A DNA stretch of 64,000 bases. Source: CANMUM01 sp965263365. Its GTDB lineage: Bacteria; Pseudomonadota; Alphaproteobacteria; Rhodobacterales; Rhodobacteraceae. The stretch lies in contig OZ253672.1 in NCBI GenBank assembly GCA_965263365.1, positions 310,001 through 374,000 of the forward strand. The letters are read 5' to 3'. Shown one piece after another: positions 25,653-33,335 of this stretch. The notes beneath the pieces were generated by a model that was given only the letters and a program-made list of their open reading frames with translations, had not been told where the DNA came from and did no database searches. Each line of letters starts with the position of its first letter. Within the stretch, counting starts at the first letter, position 1. The translations under genes and the position numbers were made by a program.

Positions 25653-26053
25653 ATGGAAAGCCAGTATATACCAGTATATATACGTTCCGATAATGGGCAT
25701 GAGTTCGTCTCGGAAATATTCCAAACCTGGCTCAAACGGGCCGACATCGAGCCAATTCACATCTATCCAGGACCGCCTTGGGATATGAAGAGGATCAGAA
25801 AACGATCTGGGGGACCGTTTTCGCGACGATTGGGATATGACGATTGAGATATAATGAAAGGTTCAACGGAACATTGCGCAATGAAATCTTAAACGCGAAC
25901 TGGTTCCAAATCACAAAACAAGCGCAAGCGAGGATCAACTGTTGGGTCAAAGAACACAATCACATAAGAGCGCATCAGGCGCTGAATATGCGGCCGCAAA
26001 TACCAGAAACTACGACCCTAAAAACTACGGCCCTAATATTGGACCAAACATAG
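25653..26053 (+). pseudogene. IS3-family transposase (orfB) C-terminal remnant
   Basis: Two neighbouring frames together show the C-terminal half of an IS3-type DDE integrase. These are IRSDNGHEFVSEIFQTWLKR with the second Asp, and ERFNGTLRNEILN with the catalytic Glu, followed by the terminal ARINCWVKEHNHIRAHQALN. The frame is broken by a 10-bp tandem duplication at 25661-25680; removing one copy restores PVYIRSDNG. A second disruption lies around 25785-25845, where TTGGGATATGA appears twice about 50 bases apart. The N-terminal half and orfA are missing, and no inverted repeats were found. Confidence 0.75.
25661..25680. repeat. Exact 10-bp tandem duplication in the IS3 remnant
   Basis: CCAGTATATA is present twice in direct succession. 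It shifts the transposase frame, and deleting one copy restores the RSDNG motif frame. Confidence 0.9.
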
Positions 26054-26312
26054 GGGGCTTGATAAGTGAGTTCAAGCCTCGGATGACCCACCATTAAGTT
26101 GAACAAATAGCCATTACTTTGCTATAAAAATTATCTAATTTTGTTTTTGTCCAAATTGTAGGTTGTGACCATCTTCCTGCACTGGATTTTAGAGCCTGTT
26201 GCGTTAAATTGGAAGCACGTAATAGGCTCTACTTATTAATTCCGCGCATTTTATGCGAAAAACCGGCGTTCACTTTTTCGCAATGCGCTCTAGGAAAACA
26301 GTTGGAGCCCGT

Positions 26313-26995
26313 CTAGCTGTTTTTTAATCGCCCGACATCGACGCTCAAGTAAATTTTGGTTGTATCCACTTTGCTGTGACCTAAAATCCTTGAGATGTTG
26401 TAAATATCAAAATTGTTCCGCACAAGCTCGGTTGCAAAAGTGTGGCGCAACTGATGCCAAGCAAAATAGAACGAAATGCTGTAGCGAATTTTTTCAATTA
26501 TCCGACGCATATCGCGACCTTGCAAAGCATTTCCATGCGCGGTTGGGAACACGAACCCTTCATCATGAAGCCGCGTTCTTGCCCGCTTCATATAGTGGTA
26601 CAAAAGTTTTACAAGCGCGTTATTGAGGGGAACAATTCGATCTTTCGATCACTTTCTTTTCATGACTTTCAGATGCCCATCCATCAGTTTCACATCTGAG
26701 CGTTTCAGGTTCGTGAGCTCGGAAAGCCGCAATCCCGTATGTAAATAGCTGTGCACCATGGTGATATTTCGCAGCCCCATGAAAGACTGCTTGTCAAAGA
26801 TATCCATAAACTGAGCAGAAGCTCCGAAACTTGGGCGCTGATTAATGCGCGGGGGAGTTGTTGCGGCTCCTTACGTTTGGCGATTTTATTGAACGGATTT
26901 TCATCCAACAATTCTTCGCTCACGAGATACCCGCAAAAACACTTCAAGCATTTACGATAGCTATTATAGGTTGCAGATGACCAGCCCTTGTCCAA
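26313..26995 (-). pseudogene. Tyrosine recombinase (XerC/D-like), broken
   Basis: The N-terminal core-binding domain is seen in one frame (WSSATYNSYRKCLKCFCGYL, to about residue 60). The catalytic domain continues in another. It has TGLRLSEL (first Arg), then KMKRK-type beta turn, HQLRHTF (His and second Arg) and ILGHSKVDTTKIY (His and the nucleophile Tyr). A frameshift lies near 26850, and an in-frame TGA at 26649-26651 interrupts the turn between KVMKRK and SKDRIVPL. All five catalytic residues survive across the broken frames, so decay is recent. The 5' end is cut at about 26995, where an unrelated fragment begins. Confidence 0.8.
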
Positions 26996-27208
26996 GAAAT
27001 TATTTCACAAGAAGGTCTTAAAATTTCTGGTCGTATAGCTGCTCAAATCCGAGGGGCAAATGTGGCTATCTGTAAGCAAGAGGCGAAAAACCGTATGGTA
27101 CGTCCCCAGCATTTTCGCAGATATTCACTAGTTCACGAACTTTTCCATAAGGAATTCGACGATATAGATACTATTAAATTTTTTCTAAAAAATAAGGTTG
27201 CGAGTTAG
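26981..27208 (+). pseudogene. Headless 3' gene fragment, unrecognised
   Basis: From the TGA at 26978 the plus strand is open to the stop at 27206-27208 without any good start codon. The translation is protein-like (GLKISGRIAAQIRGANVAIC, RPQHFRRYSLVHELFHKEF), with charged and aliphatic patterning unlike the noise in other frames. It begins where the recombinase remnant on the other strand ends, so it looks like the tail of a gene cut off at that breakpoint. An HELFH string is present, but I do not take it as proof of a metalloprotease. Confidence 0.4.
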
Positions 27209-27580
27209 TCGTGAATCCTTATTTCCTAAAAAGACGTGTGATATACATAATGATTTCAAATACTTAAGGCTTTCGGAAATAGAGAAATACCAAAGAGCGA
27301 AACCAAAGTCGCATATCCAAAATAGTGTTGGGATTGTATTAAAAAAACGCGATTTGTCAAATTTTTGTGGTTTTTTGCGAATGTTCATCACTAGGTTTTA
27401 GCTCAACGCAAACGAGATTGAGCAGCATGCTAGGAAGGTAGCGCTGGCGCATGTGCAGGACAAAACGCTAACTCTCAACCCCTGCGCCAATGTCCAGTTT
27501 TCGAAACCAGTATCTTATTTCGTTCACTGTCGAAGCGTTTGTTCTGGCTTCATATAAGTATTGTGTGTAGACTGACTGGT
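27209..27580. other. Stretch without a supported gene inside the island
   Basis: About 370 bases. Opposed frames of about 67 codons (27185-27401) show no family features. From about 27410 the composition becomes visibly more GC-rich, continuous with the ArsR fragment that follows. Confidence 0.45.
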
Positions 27581-27916
27581 ATGAATCTCCAGCCAAGACT
27601 AGATATAACAGGTGCTGCTTTGGCCGATCCCAGCCGATCACGCATCCTCTGCGAATTGATGGATGGCCGCGCCTTCACTAACAAGGAGCTGGCCTGTGCC
27701 GCAAATGTAAGCCCGCAGACGGCGACCGCACATCTTAGGCAGCTCGAACGGGCAGGTCTGACGGCTTCGCTACGCAGTGGGCGCCACATCTATCACCGGA
27801 TTGCAAATGCTGAAGTCGCCGCAATTCTGGAGAGGCTGGCTCAGCTTTCGCCCACCGATCATTTGTCACGATCCGCTCAAATCGCCAAGGTCAACGAAGA
27901 TGAAAGCGGCATGTAA
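27581..27916 (+). pseudogene. ArsR-family regulator, 3'-truncated
   Basis: The first 75 or so residues form a winged-helix ArsR domain: ADPSRSRILCELMDGRAFT, NKELACAANVSPQTATAHLR as the recognition region, and RSGRHIYHRIANAEVA. Relatives of this branch run to about 220 residues. Here the frame ends at 111 codons, and its last dozen codons overlap the DUF4238 remnant on the other strand, so the 3' half was lost at a junction near 27890. The start at ATG 27581 is preferred over the upstream 27539. The segment is clearly more GC-rich than its neighbours, suggesting a donor different from the host. Confidence 0.65.
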
Positions 27917-28243
27917 ATTTGAATCCCCATGGCAGTTAAATATATATTATCCCAAAACTTATCAGCTTCATTGTGATTGTGCATGACAACAGGATGGTCG
28001 CCCAAATAAAAGCTCTGCGCTGAAGGTGCTTTTAAAAGCAAAAAGTCCATCTGCGCTAACTTCCATCCCCATAGGTAATGTAAAATCATGAAACTTCGTC
28101 TCCGACATAATATTGTCTATTTTTGTTGTAAAAACGCGGTTCTTTTCTTTATCAAATACTGCAACTTGCTCTTTAACCTTGTCGCACAGAAAATTTCTAA
28201 GGATAAATCTTGGAACAAAATGTTGATTTTTTGGCCTATTCAT
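27877..28243 (-). pseudogene. DUF4238 protein, internally deleted and truncated
   Basis: The N-terminal part reads MNRPKNQHFVPRFILRNFLC, the characteristic QHxVPxxxLRNF opening of DUF4238 proteins. A second piece, in another frame, has the conserved LGDHPVVMHNHNE and MGIQIYMPLSSSL motifs that normally lie some 150-200 residues in. The middle has therefore been deleted with a frameshift near 28050, and the C terminus is cut at the ArsR junction. The ATG at 28243 overlaps the previous stop (ATGA), so it was the last gene of an operon with the 162-residue protein. The function of DUF4238 is unknown. Confidence 0.7.
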
Positions 28244-28728
28244 AACTTCTGTCCCTGGTTTTGCGCCGAAGATTGATGGGCTTGTGAAAGTTTTCGAAAC
28301 TGTGCTTCCAACTTGGCTTTATCTTGAGGCTTTTCTGTATTTTTGACCTGATTGCTGACAGCATTGATTTCGCGAACAAGTTCACGCTTATTGGGATAAT
28401 CAAGCATGGCCTTGCGCCGTTTCCAATGCTCAATAATCGTCTCACCATTCTGCCTTTTCAAAAGCGATGTGAAAACCTTGCGCTCCTCAATACTCAAAGG
28501 TCGCGGGGTCGCTTTCTGCTTCTTTGCGCGTTTTAGTCCTACTCGTTCAGATTTGCTGATCTGCCGCTTATGATATCCGCCGCTCCAATAATTATCGGGA
28601 CCATGGATCAAATCAGCCGTGAATTGCAAAGCCGTATCACCGACATGAAATACGGTGTCATAAAGGAAATCTCCAAGCTTCTCGCCGAATGGTTTTGGTT
28701 GAGTATCATCCCCTATAAATTTTCTCAT
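28240..28728 (-). CDS. Hypothetical 162-residue protein in an antitoxin-linked operon
   Basis: An intact frame, with no family I recognise. The first 50 residues are mixed hydrophobic/acidic (KLGDFLYDTVFHVGDTALQF, DLIHGPDNYWSGGY). The rest is very basic and probably helical or coiled (KRAKKQKATPRPLSIEERK to the Gln/Ser-rich C terminus). It starts 6 bases after the RelB/DinJ-like stop and ends in an ATGA overlap with the DUF4238 remnant, so it was co-translated with both. The position directly after an antitoxin-like gene is where a toxin would be expected. The large, basic sequence could equally be a mobilisation or DNA-binding accessory. Confidence 0.6.
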   Translation of the reverse strand: MRKFIGDDTQPKPFGEKLGDFLYDTVFHVGDTALQFTADLIHGPDNYWSGGYHKRQISKSERVGLKRAKKQKATPRPLSIEERKVFTSLLKRQNGETIIEHWKRRKAMLDYPNKRELVREINAVSNQVKNTEKPQDKAKLEAQFRKLSQAHQSSAQNQGQKL

Positions 28729-28734
28729 GAAGGG

Positions 28735-28905
28735 CTATTCCTGTGCATCCAACCACTCAGCAGGAATGTCTTGATGTTCGATTATATAGCAATAAAACAG
28801 CTCAACCGCTTGGGAGTGGTTAATTCCAAGAACCTTCAAAACCGCTTCGGCCTCGCGCTTCAGTTTTGGGTCAATGGTAAATTCAACAATTTCATGAGCT
28901 TTCAT
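28735..28905 (-). CDS. RelB/DinJ-like antitoxin
   Basis: A short protein (56 residues from ATG 28905; the frame opens at 28944). The pattern is VEFTIDPKLKREAEAVLKVL followed by GINHSQAVELFYCYIIEHQD, as in the ribbon-helix-helix antitoxins RelB and DinJ. Such proteins bind a RelE/YafQ-type RNase and repress their own operon. A RelE/ParE-like gene lies immediately upstream in the same operon, but that one already overlaps a Phd-type antitoxin, so the cognate of this antitoxin is unclear. The 162-residue protein starts 6 bases downstream. Confidence 0.7.
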   Translation of the reverse strand: MKAHEIVEFTIDPKLKREAEAVLKVLGINHSQAVELFYCYIIEHQDIPAEWLDAQE

Positions 28906-28918
28906 AACCATCCCATTT

Positions 28919-29239
28919 CTAATCAATATTTGGCAATTCGACATCGGGATCGGCCAGAAAGGAATTCAATTCAATTTGCTCATCGATGATATAGAGCACA
29001 TAAATCCGCTTCTCCCGAATAACATAGTAAATATTGTAACGCTTTTGGTAGATCAGGCGAAAGAGCGATTTTTATTTATTGTACACATGCCCTAGGCGGA
29101 GATATTCCGAAAGATTATCGCGAATAAAACTATCGATTTTGTAATACATTTCTTCTGCATATGACCCCGAGTATTCGAGGTGATATGTGTAAATCGCCAA
29201 TTGCCCATCTTGAGCCGTTTCCGTGATAACAACTTCCAT
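28919..29239 (-). pseudogene. ParE/RelE-superfamily toxin with an in-frame stop
   Basis: A frame of 106 codons on the minus strand reads MEVVITETAQDGQLAIYTYH, then YYKIDSFIRDNLSEYLRLG, then a TAA at codon 56 (29072-29074). It resumes SLFRLIYQKRYNIYYVIREK and IYVLYIIDEQIELNSFL. The helix-rich N half and the alternating strand pattern of the C half fit the ParE/RelE toxin fold. The start shares one base with the stop of the Phd antitoxin (TAATG), the classic toxin-antitoxin arrangement. The stop would remove the catalytic or binding strands, so the toxin is probably inactive unless read through. Confidence 0.65.
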
Positions 29240-29505
29240 TATTTCGCATGTTTGGCTTTAAAACGTTCAAGTCGCTCTCTTGCGCTTTGCTCTGTCATCA
29301 CTTCAAAACGCCCAGCCTCAATATCCGCAAGGCCGCGTTCTATGCCTTGTTCAACTTTGAAATCAAAAAAGGCTTGAGCGTCTTGGATGGAAAGCGTCAC
29401 GGCTACGGGTCGATTTTTCTTGGTTATAACAACAGGTTCACGCTGAACCGTATCCAAAAAACGTCCAAATCCCTTGCTGGCAACAGATGCGGTCATGGTT
29501 TTCAT
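29239..29505 (-). CDS. Phd/YefM-family antitoxin
   Basis: The 88-residue protein has the Phd/YefM N-terminal DNA-binding and dimer domain: TASVASKGFGRFLDTVQREP and VVITKKNRPVAVTLS. An extended acidic/basic C-terminal tail (RFEVMTEQSARERLERFKAK), of the kind that wraps a toxin, follows. ATG 29505 has AAGGA at good spacing. It overlaps the toxin pseudogene by one base. Perfect palindromes just upstream (29529-29557) are likely its autoregulatory operator. The antitoxin is intact although its toxin is interrupted, the order of decay expected if losing the antitoxin first would be harmful. Confidence 0.85.
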   Translation of the reverse strand: MKTMTASVASKGFGRFLDTVQREPVVITKKNRPVAVTLSIQDAQAFFDFKVEQGIERGLADIEAGRFEVMTEQSARERLERFKAKHAK

Positions 29506-29528
29506 GCTCGTAAGTCCTTAGTTAAATG

Positions 29529-29557
29529 ATATTATGCATAATATACGGATTTTCCGT
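29529..29557 (-). promoter_or_regulatory. Palindromic operator region of the phd operon
   Basis: ATATTATGCATAATAT (29529-29544) is a perfect 16-bp palindrome. It is followed directly by ACGGA-TTT-TCCGT (29545-29557), a second inverted repeat. They sit 24 bases upstream of the Phd-type start codon, where a promoter is expected. Autorepression is inferred from family behaviour. Confidence 0.55.
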
Positions 29558-29576
29558 AAAATGAAAATTTCAATTC

Positions 29577-30885
29577 CTACAACTCCACAAATTCTATCGC
29601 GCCGTTCCTATTGCTGTAAATCGGTGCGGGTGGGATGTTGAGCAAGCGGCGATATCGGCTGTTCTCATAGGCTGGTACGGTATCGATAAGCGCGGTTTTG
29701 CGGTTATGGGCGATGAGCAGGATTTTACGTTCAAGAAGTTCGCGGATTTCTGAGGCATTGATCAGATTGCGTTCCGAATAGTTTTCAAGCTGTGGGTCTT
29801 TGAGATTGGGGCGTTGAATAACACGCACCTTGCCTGCGCGTCATGAAAAATACTTTGCTGTTTCTTGTTCTGCGGCGCCAAAGCTAATTTGCGTCACGAT
29901 GCCTGAGAGGATGACGCTGGCTTGTTCTCTGCCATACCGTTTTACGAGTTTGTTCATGCCTTGCATAAAAAGCATGAGCGAGATTTTGTATTGGCGCACG
30001 GTGGTGGCGAAGATATAAAAATCGGGGAGGAAACTGTTTCCAAATTCATCATAGAGAAAATAGACGGGCAGATCACCACGACGTGGAATTTCGCGCATGC
30101 AAGATTGCAAGAAGCTGAGGAAAAACATACTGGTCACGGGCATATACATCTTTTGGTATTGCGGGGGCGTCACCACATAGATGATGGTTTTCTTGGCGTA
30201 ATGTGCTGAGATCAATGTCACTCGTGGCTGTCAGCTGACAGACCTCGCGATTGGCGAAGATTTTGAGTGCCTTGAATGCATTCATGATAAATGACAACAC
30301 ACCATCTTGATGCACGGATAAGAGCGACTTCCATTCGTTGATGAGGAAGGGGTCATCATACACATGCTCCGCGACCCATTTATGCAGTGACGAGCCATCC
30401 GAGCCGAAATTCTGGAAAAGATAATAGAGATTATGCGGGTTGTTATATCGGGGGTCGCCTTTCCTAAGGCATTTCAGGAAAAATGTCACAAAGCGTTCCG
30501 CGCCCGATGTCCAGATTTGATCTTTTCCTGCGCTGGATACGGCTTGGACAAACATCTGCGCGAGATGGATCGTTTCGTTTTCATGCTGTAAATCCAAGAA
30601 GGGATTAAAGCGGTGCGAGTTGATTAGGCCATGGGGATTAAGCACGATAACGCGGTAGCCATTGCGCTCCATATATCCGCTGGTTGTGCGATAGAGATCG
30701 CCCTTCATATCATTGACGATCAGCACGGCCTTCTGCTTGGCTTTATCCAAGATATTCGGCACGACGAAGGTTGAAGATTTCCCCGTCCCAGTGACGCCAT
30801 AAACGGCAACATTTTGAAAACTCATATCCTCGGATAAGCGACGGGTATAACCGTCCAGCAATAAACCCTTAATTGCGGGAATTTA
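29577..30885 (-). pseudogene. VirD4/TraG-type conjugative coupling protein, broken and N-terminally truncated
   Basis: This was the ATPase that couples a relaxosome to a type IV secretion channel. The Walker A motif GVTGTGKSSTF, the Walker B-like region VIVNDMKGDLY, the TraG-type VYFLYDEFGN and the C-terminal LRE-LLERKILLIAHN region are all recognisable. The frame is shifted near 30200, and an in-frame TGA at 29841-29843 separates QETAKYFS from RAGKVRVIQ. The N-terminal membrane anchor (usually 100 or more residues) is missing. At about 30885 the sequence passes into the integrase remnant. No other conjugation genes are present, so this is a relic. Confidence 0.82.
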
Positions 30886-31724
30886 GATATTGACCAATAT
30901 CTTTACCGCGTCCAAAACTTGCCCCTTCCTCGTCACGCGTACCGTGTACCTCTATTTCTAAAATCGTTTGTCCGCTGGCTTCATCTTCGACAATCTCCAC
31001 ATCACGATCTTCCAGCAAATTCGCTTCATCGGGACGAATACCGGTATTTGCCATGAATAGAATTTTATCATGCAACTGCTCGGCAAGGCCGCGATGATAT
31101 GAGTTTCCCGCCTTTTTGATATTCTCGCGTGTGGCCGTATAAAGTCGCTTATATTACTCGAGTGAAAACCAACCACGATGCGACACCTTACTTGAGGCGC
31201 GATAGGGAACCGACATATCCGGTAAAGCATCAAGCCAGCCGTGACGAATGGCGGTTTTAAGAATCTGTCTCAAGGTAACAATCTCATGGTGCATCTTCGA
31301 GCGTGACGGGGCTTTATAGTTTGGATCATCCTGCAAGCGAAAAACACGATATTCTTGGATGGCTCCAGAATTGACCTGTGACAGTCCCATTTTGCCAAAA
31401 TATGGCAAGAGGTGATTATTCAATCGCGCATGATGACCGCGAACATAGTCTTTGTTTCGTTCACCAGCCGTCATTAACTCATATTCTTTCAGGAATCTGG
31501 TCGCGGCCTGAGCGAATGTCTTTTCAGATAACAGCTCTCCGCGCATCTTCTTACCGCGCAAGGTGAGATACAAAATGCTTCGCGTTTCCAAGGCTACGCT
31601 CCTTGGTGCTCACACGACGCTCTCTGCCATCCAAATAGGTTGAACACTGCCATATTGAGCTGTTTTCGCGCTTATAAATGCGGACTTTCTCTCCGAGAAT
31701 CTCGTGAATTGCTGATTCCGTCAT
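30869..31724 (-). pseudogene. Phage-type integrase next to tRNA-fMet, broken and lacking the catalytic C terminus
   Basis: Joined frames from ATG 31724 give an N-terminal arm domain (ESAIHEILGEKVRIYKRE), a core-binding domain (FAQAATRFLKEYELMTAGER, HHARLNNHLLPYFGKMGLSQ) and the start of the catalytic domain (MANTGIRPDEANLLEDRDVE with the first Arg). A frameshift lies near 31555-31600. An in-frame TAA at 31154-31156 splits GWFSLE from YKRLYTA. The HxxR and tyrosine-containing end is absent because the gene joins the coupling-protein remnant. It lies 114 bases from the 3' end of tRNA-fMet, the expected place for an island integrase. Confidence 0.8.
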
Positions 31725-31837
31725 GCCTCACGTTCACTGTGCCAAGCCGTGCCACTAATGTGCAACACAAAATCAGCATAGATTGTTAACTTCAATCAGT
31801 CAAACGAAGCGCTAAGTGCTTGATTTTTTGGTGTTTT

Positions 31838-31914
<77 letters not shown>

Positions 31915-32005
31915 CCAATTTTGTTTGACAGAATCTAGATTCTGCATACGAGAATTGTTGTTTATATACAATCGAGATGATTATCAAGGCGCTCCCAGAT
32001 ATTTT

Positions 32006-33208
32006 TTAACTTAATTCAGAACAAAATTGCTGGATGCGGCGACAAGCTTCGATGAGGGTATCATCTGATGCGGCGTAACTAATACGAAATGCGGGAGAAA
32101 GACCAAAAGCTGCGCCAAATACGACGGCAACTTTTGCTTTTTCTAAAAGTGCCATCGCAAATTCTTCGTCACTGCTGATTTGCAAGCCGCTTTGATGCCG
32201 TTTGCCGACGAAATCGTCGATGGCTACATATATGTAAAACGCACCATTTGGTTTCGTCAGCTGAATATCAGGAATCTTCTTGAGCTCGCCCATCACTAAG
32301 TTTCTACGTTTTTCAAAGATTTGCGAATTTATTTTGAGAAATTCTTGATCGCCTTCAAGTGCAGCAATTGCGCCATATTGGCCAATCGCGCTTGGACAAG
32401 ACGTGCTTTGTGACATTATTTTACGCATCTCACCGATGAGCAATTTTGGGCCGCCTGCATAGCCAATGCGCCACCCTGTCATGGCGTGTGATTTGGAAAG
32501 GCCATTCATAGTTAAGCAGCGATTCTTGAGCGAAGGAACAACTTCTGCAATTGTCGAGAAAGGTTGAGTTGAAAAATTTAAATGTTCGTATATATCGTCG
32601 CTTAACACCCATAAATTCGGATATTTTAGGATAACTTCGCCGAGTTTTGCGAGCTCATTGCGATCATATAAAACGCCCGTCGGGTTCGAAGGGGAATTTA
32701 AAATTAACCATTTTGTCTGTGTCGATATGCTTTCCTCAAGCTGTGCAGGAGTGATTTTGAATGAATTTTCGCGTGTGGTTTTTACGATTTTTGCCCTGCC
32801 TCCACAAAGGTTAACCATGTCTGGATAACTCACCCAATAAGGAGTCGGTATAATGACCTCGTCGTTTTGGTTGAGTGTGGCGAGAAGCGCATTAAAGATT
32901 ATTTGCTTTCCTCCCGATGCGACCGTAATTTCGTCTGATGCGTAATCAAGATTATTTTCGTGCTTAAATTTTTTCGAAATTGCACTCTTTAATTCAGGTA
33001 TGCCGTCGACTGCTGTATAGCGAATTTTGCCATTGGAAATTGCTTCGAATGCCGCTTGTTTGATGTGTTCAGGGGTGTCAAGATCAGGCTCGCCCGCGCT
33101 GAGTGAAATGACATCTATGCCTTGTGTCCGCATTTCTTGTGCGCGCGCGGTAATTGCGACGGTTGCTGAGGATTTAATGCGTTTCATTCGGTCGGCAATA
33201 AAATTCAT
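32006..33208 (-). CDS. aatA: Aspartate aminotransferase, class I (aspC/aatA type Ib)
   Basis: This PLP enzyme exchanges amino groups between aspartate and 2-oxoglutarate in the cytoplasm. The 400-residue protein has SAGEPDLDTPEHI near the N terminus, NSPSNPTGV in the middle, and the PLP-lysine motif NGLSKSHAMTGWRIGYAGG around residue 240. The C-terminal FRISYAASDDTLIEA carries the substrate-binding Arg. The pattern matches the alphaproteobacterial/thermophile Ib subgroup rather than the E. coli AspC type. It is a single gene between tRNA-fMet and the divergent ynj-like operon. Confidence 0.93.
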   Translation of the reverse strand: MNFIADRMKRIKSSATVAITARAQEMRTQGIDVISLSAGEPDLDTPEHIKQAAFEAISNGKIRYTAVDGIPELKSAISKKFKHENNLDYASDEITVASGGKQIIFNALLATLNQNDEVIIPTPYWVSYPDMVNLCGGRAKIVKTTRENSFKITPAQLEESISTQTKWLILNSPSNPTGVLYDRNELAKLGEVILKYPNLWVLSDDIYEHLNFSTQPFSTIAEVVPSLKNRCLTMNGLSKSHAMTGWRIGYAGGPKLLIGEMRKIMSQSTSCPSAIGQYGAIAALEGDQEFLKINSQIFEKRRNLVMGELKKIPDIQLTKPNGAFYIYVAIDDFVGKRHQSGLQISSDEEFAMALLEKAKVAVVFGAAFGLSPAFRISYAASDDTLIEACRRIQQFCSELS

Positions 33209-33335
33209 TTATAGTATCTCAATTTACAATTTGTTAGTCAGTAACTTTTACGAAAAGAATTTAAAAGTGTTAAGAATGCCATTTGTAACAAATTTGTATG
33301 TTTGTCGAAATGGAAGCTAAGTTTAGGAATGAAAA

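Larger units (their letters stand above)
23965..31837. mobile_element. Composite decayed genomic island between cmk and tRNA-fMet
   Basis: Two IS remnants, two broken tyrosine recombinases, a broken coupling-protein gene, toxin-antitoxin genes and several gene fragments are packed between intact housekeeping genes. The right border coincides with the tRNA-fMet 3' end beside an integrase, the standard island insertion site. The left border is uncertain; it is taken here as the IS1595 end. I found no repeat of the tRNA 3' end inside the window by eye. Confidence 0.65.

Noticed and set aside
26981..27208. HELFH string taken as a zinc metalloprotease motif
   Set aside because: It lies near the C-terminal end of a headless fragment with no downstream third ligand; the motif is short enough to arise by chance.
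24581..29843. TGA codons in island genes read as tryptophan or selenocysteine (recoding)
   Set aside because: TGA is used as a normal stop by intact host genes here (for example bdhA, zwf and ynjB), no SECIS-like element was seen, and the same genes also carry frameshifts.
23965..31837. CRISPR array or prophage in the island
   Set aside because: No regularly spaced repeats and no phage structural genes were seen; the content is conjugative-element and IS debris.
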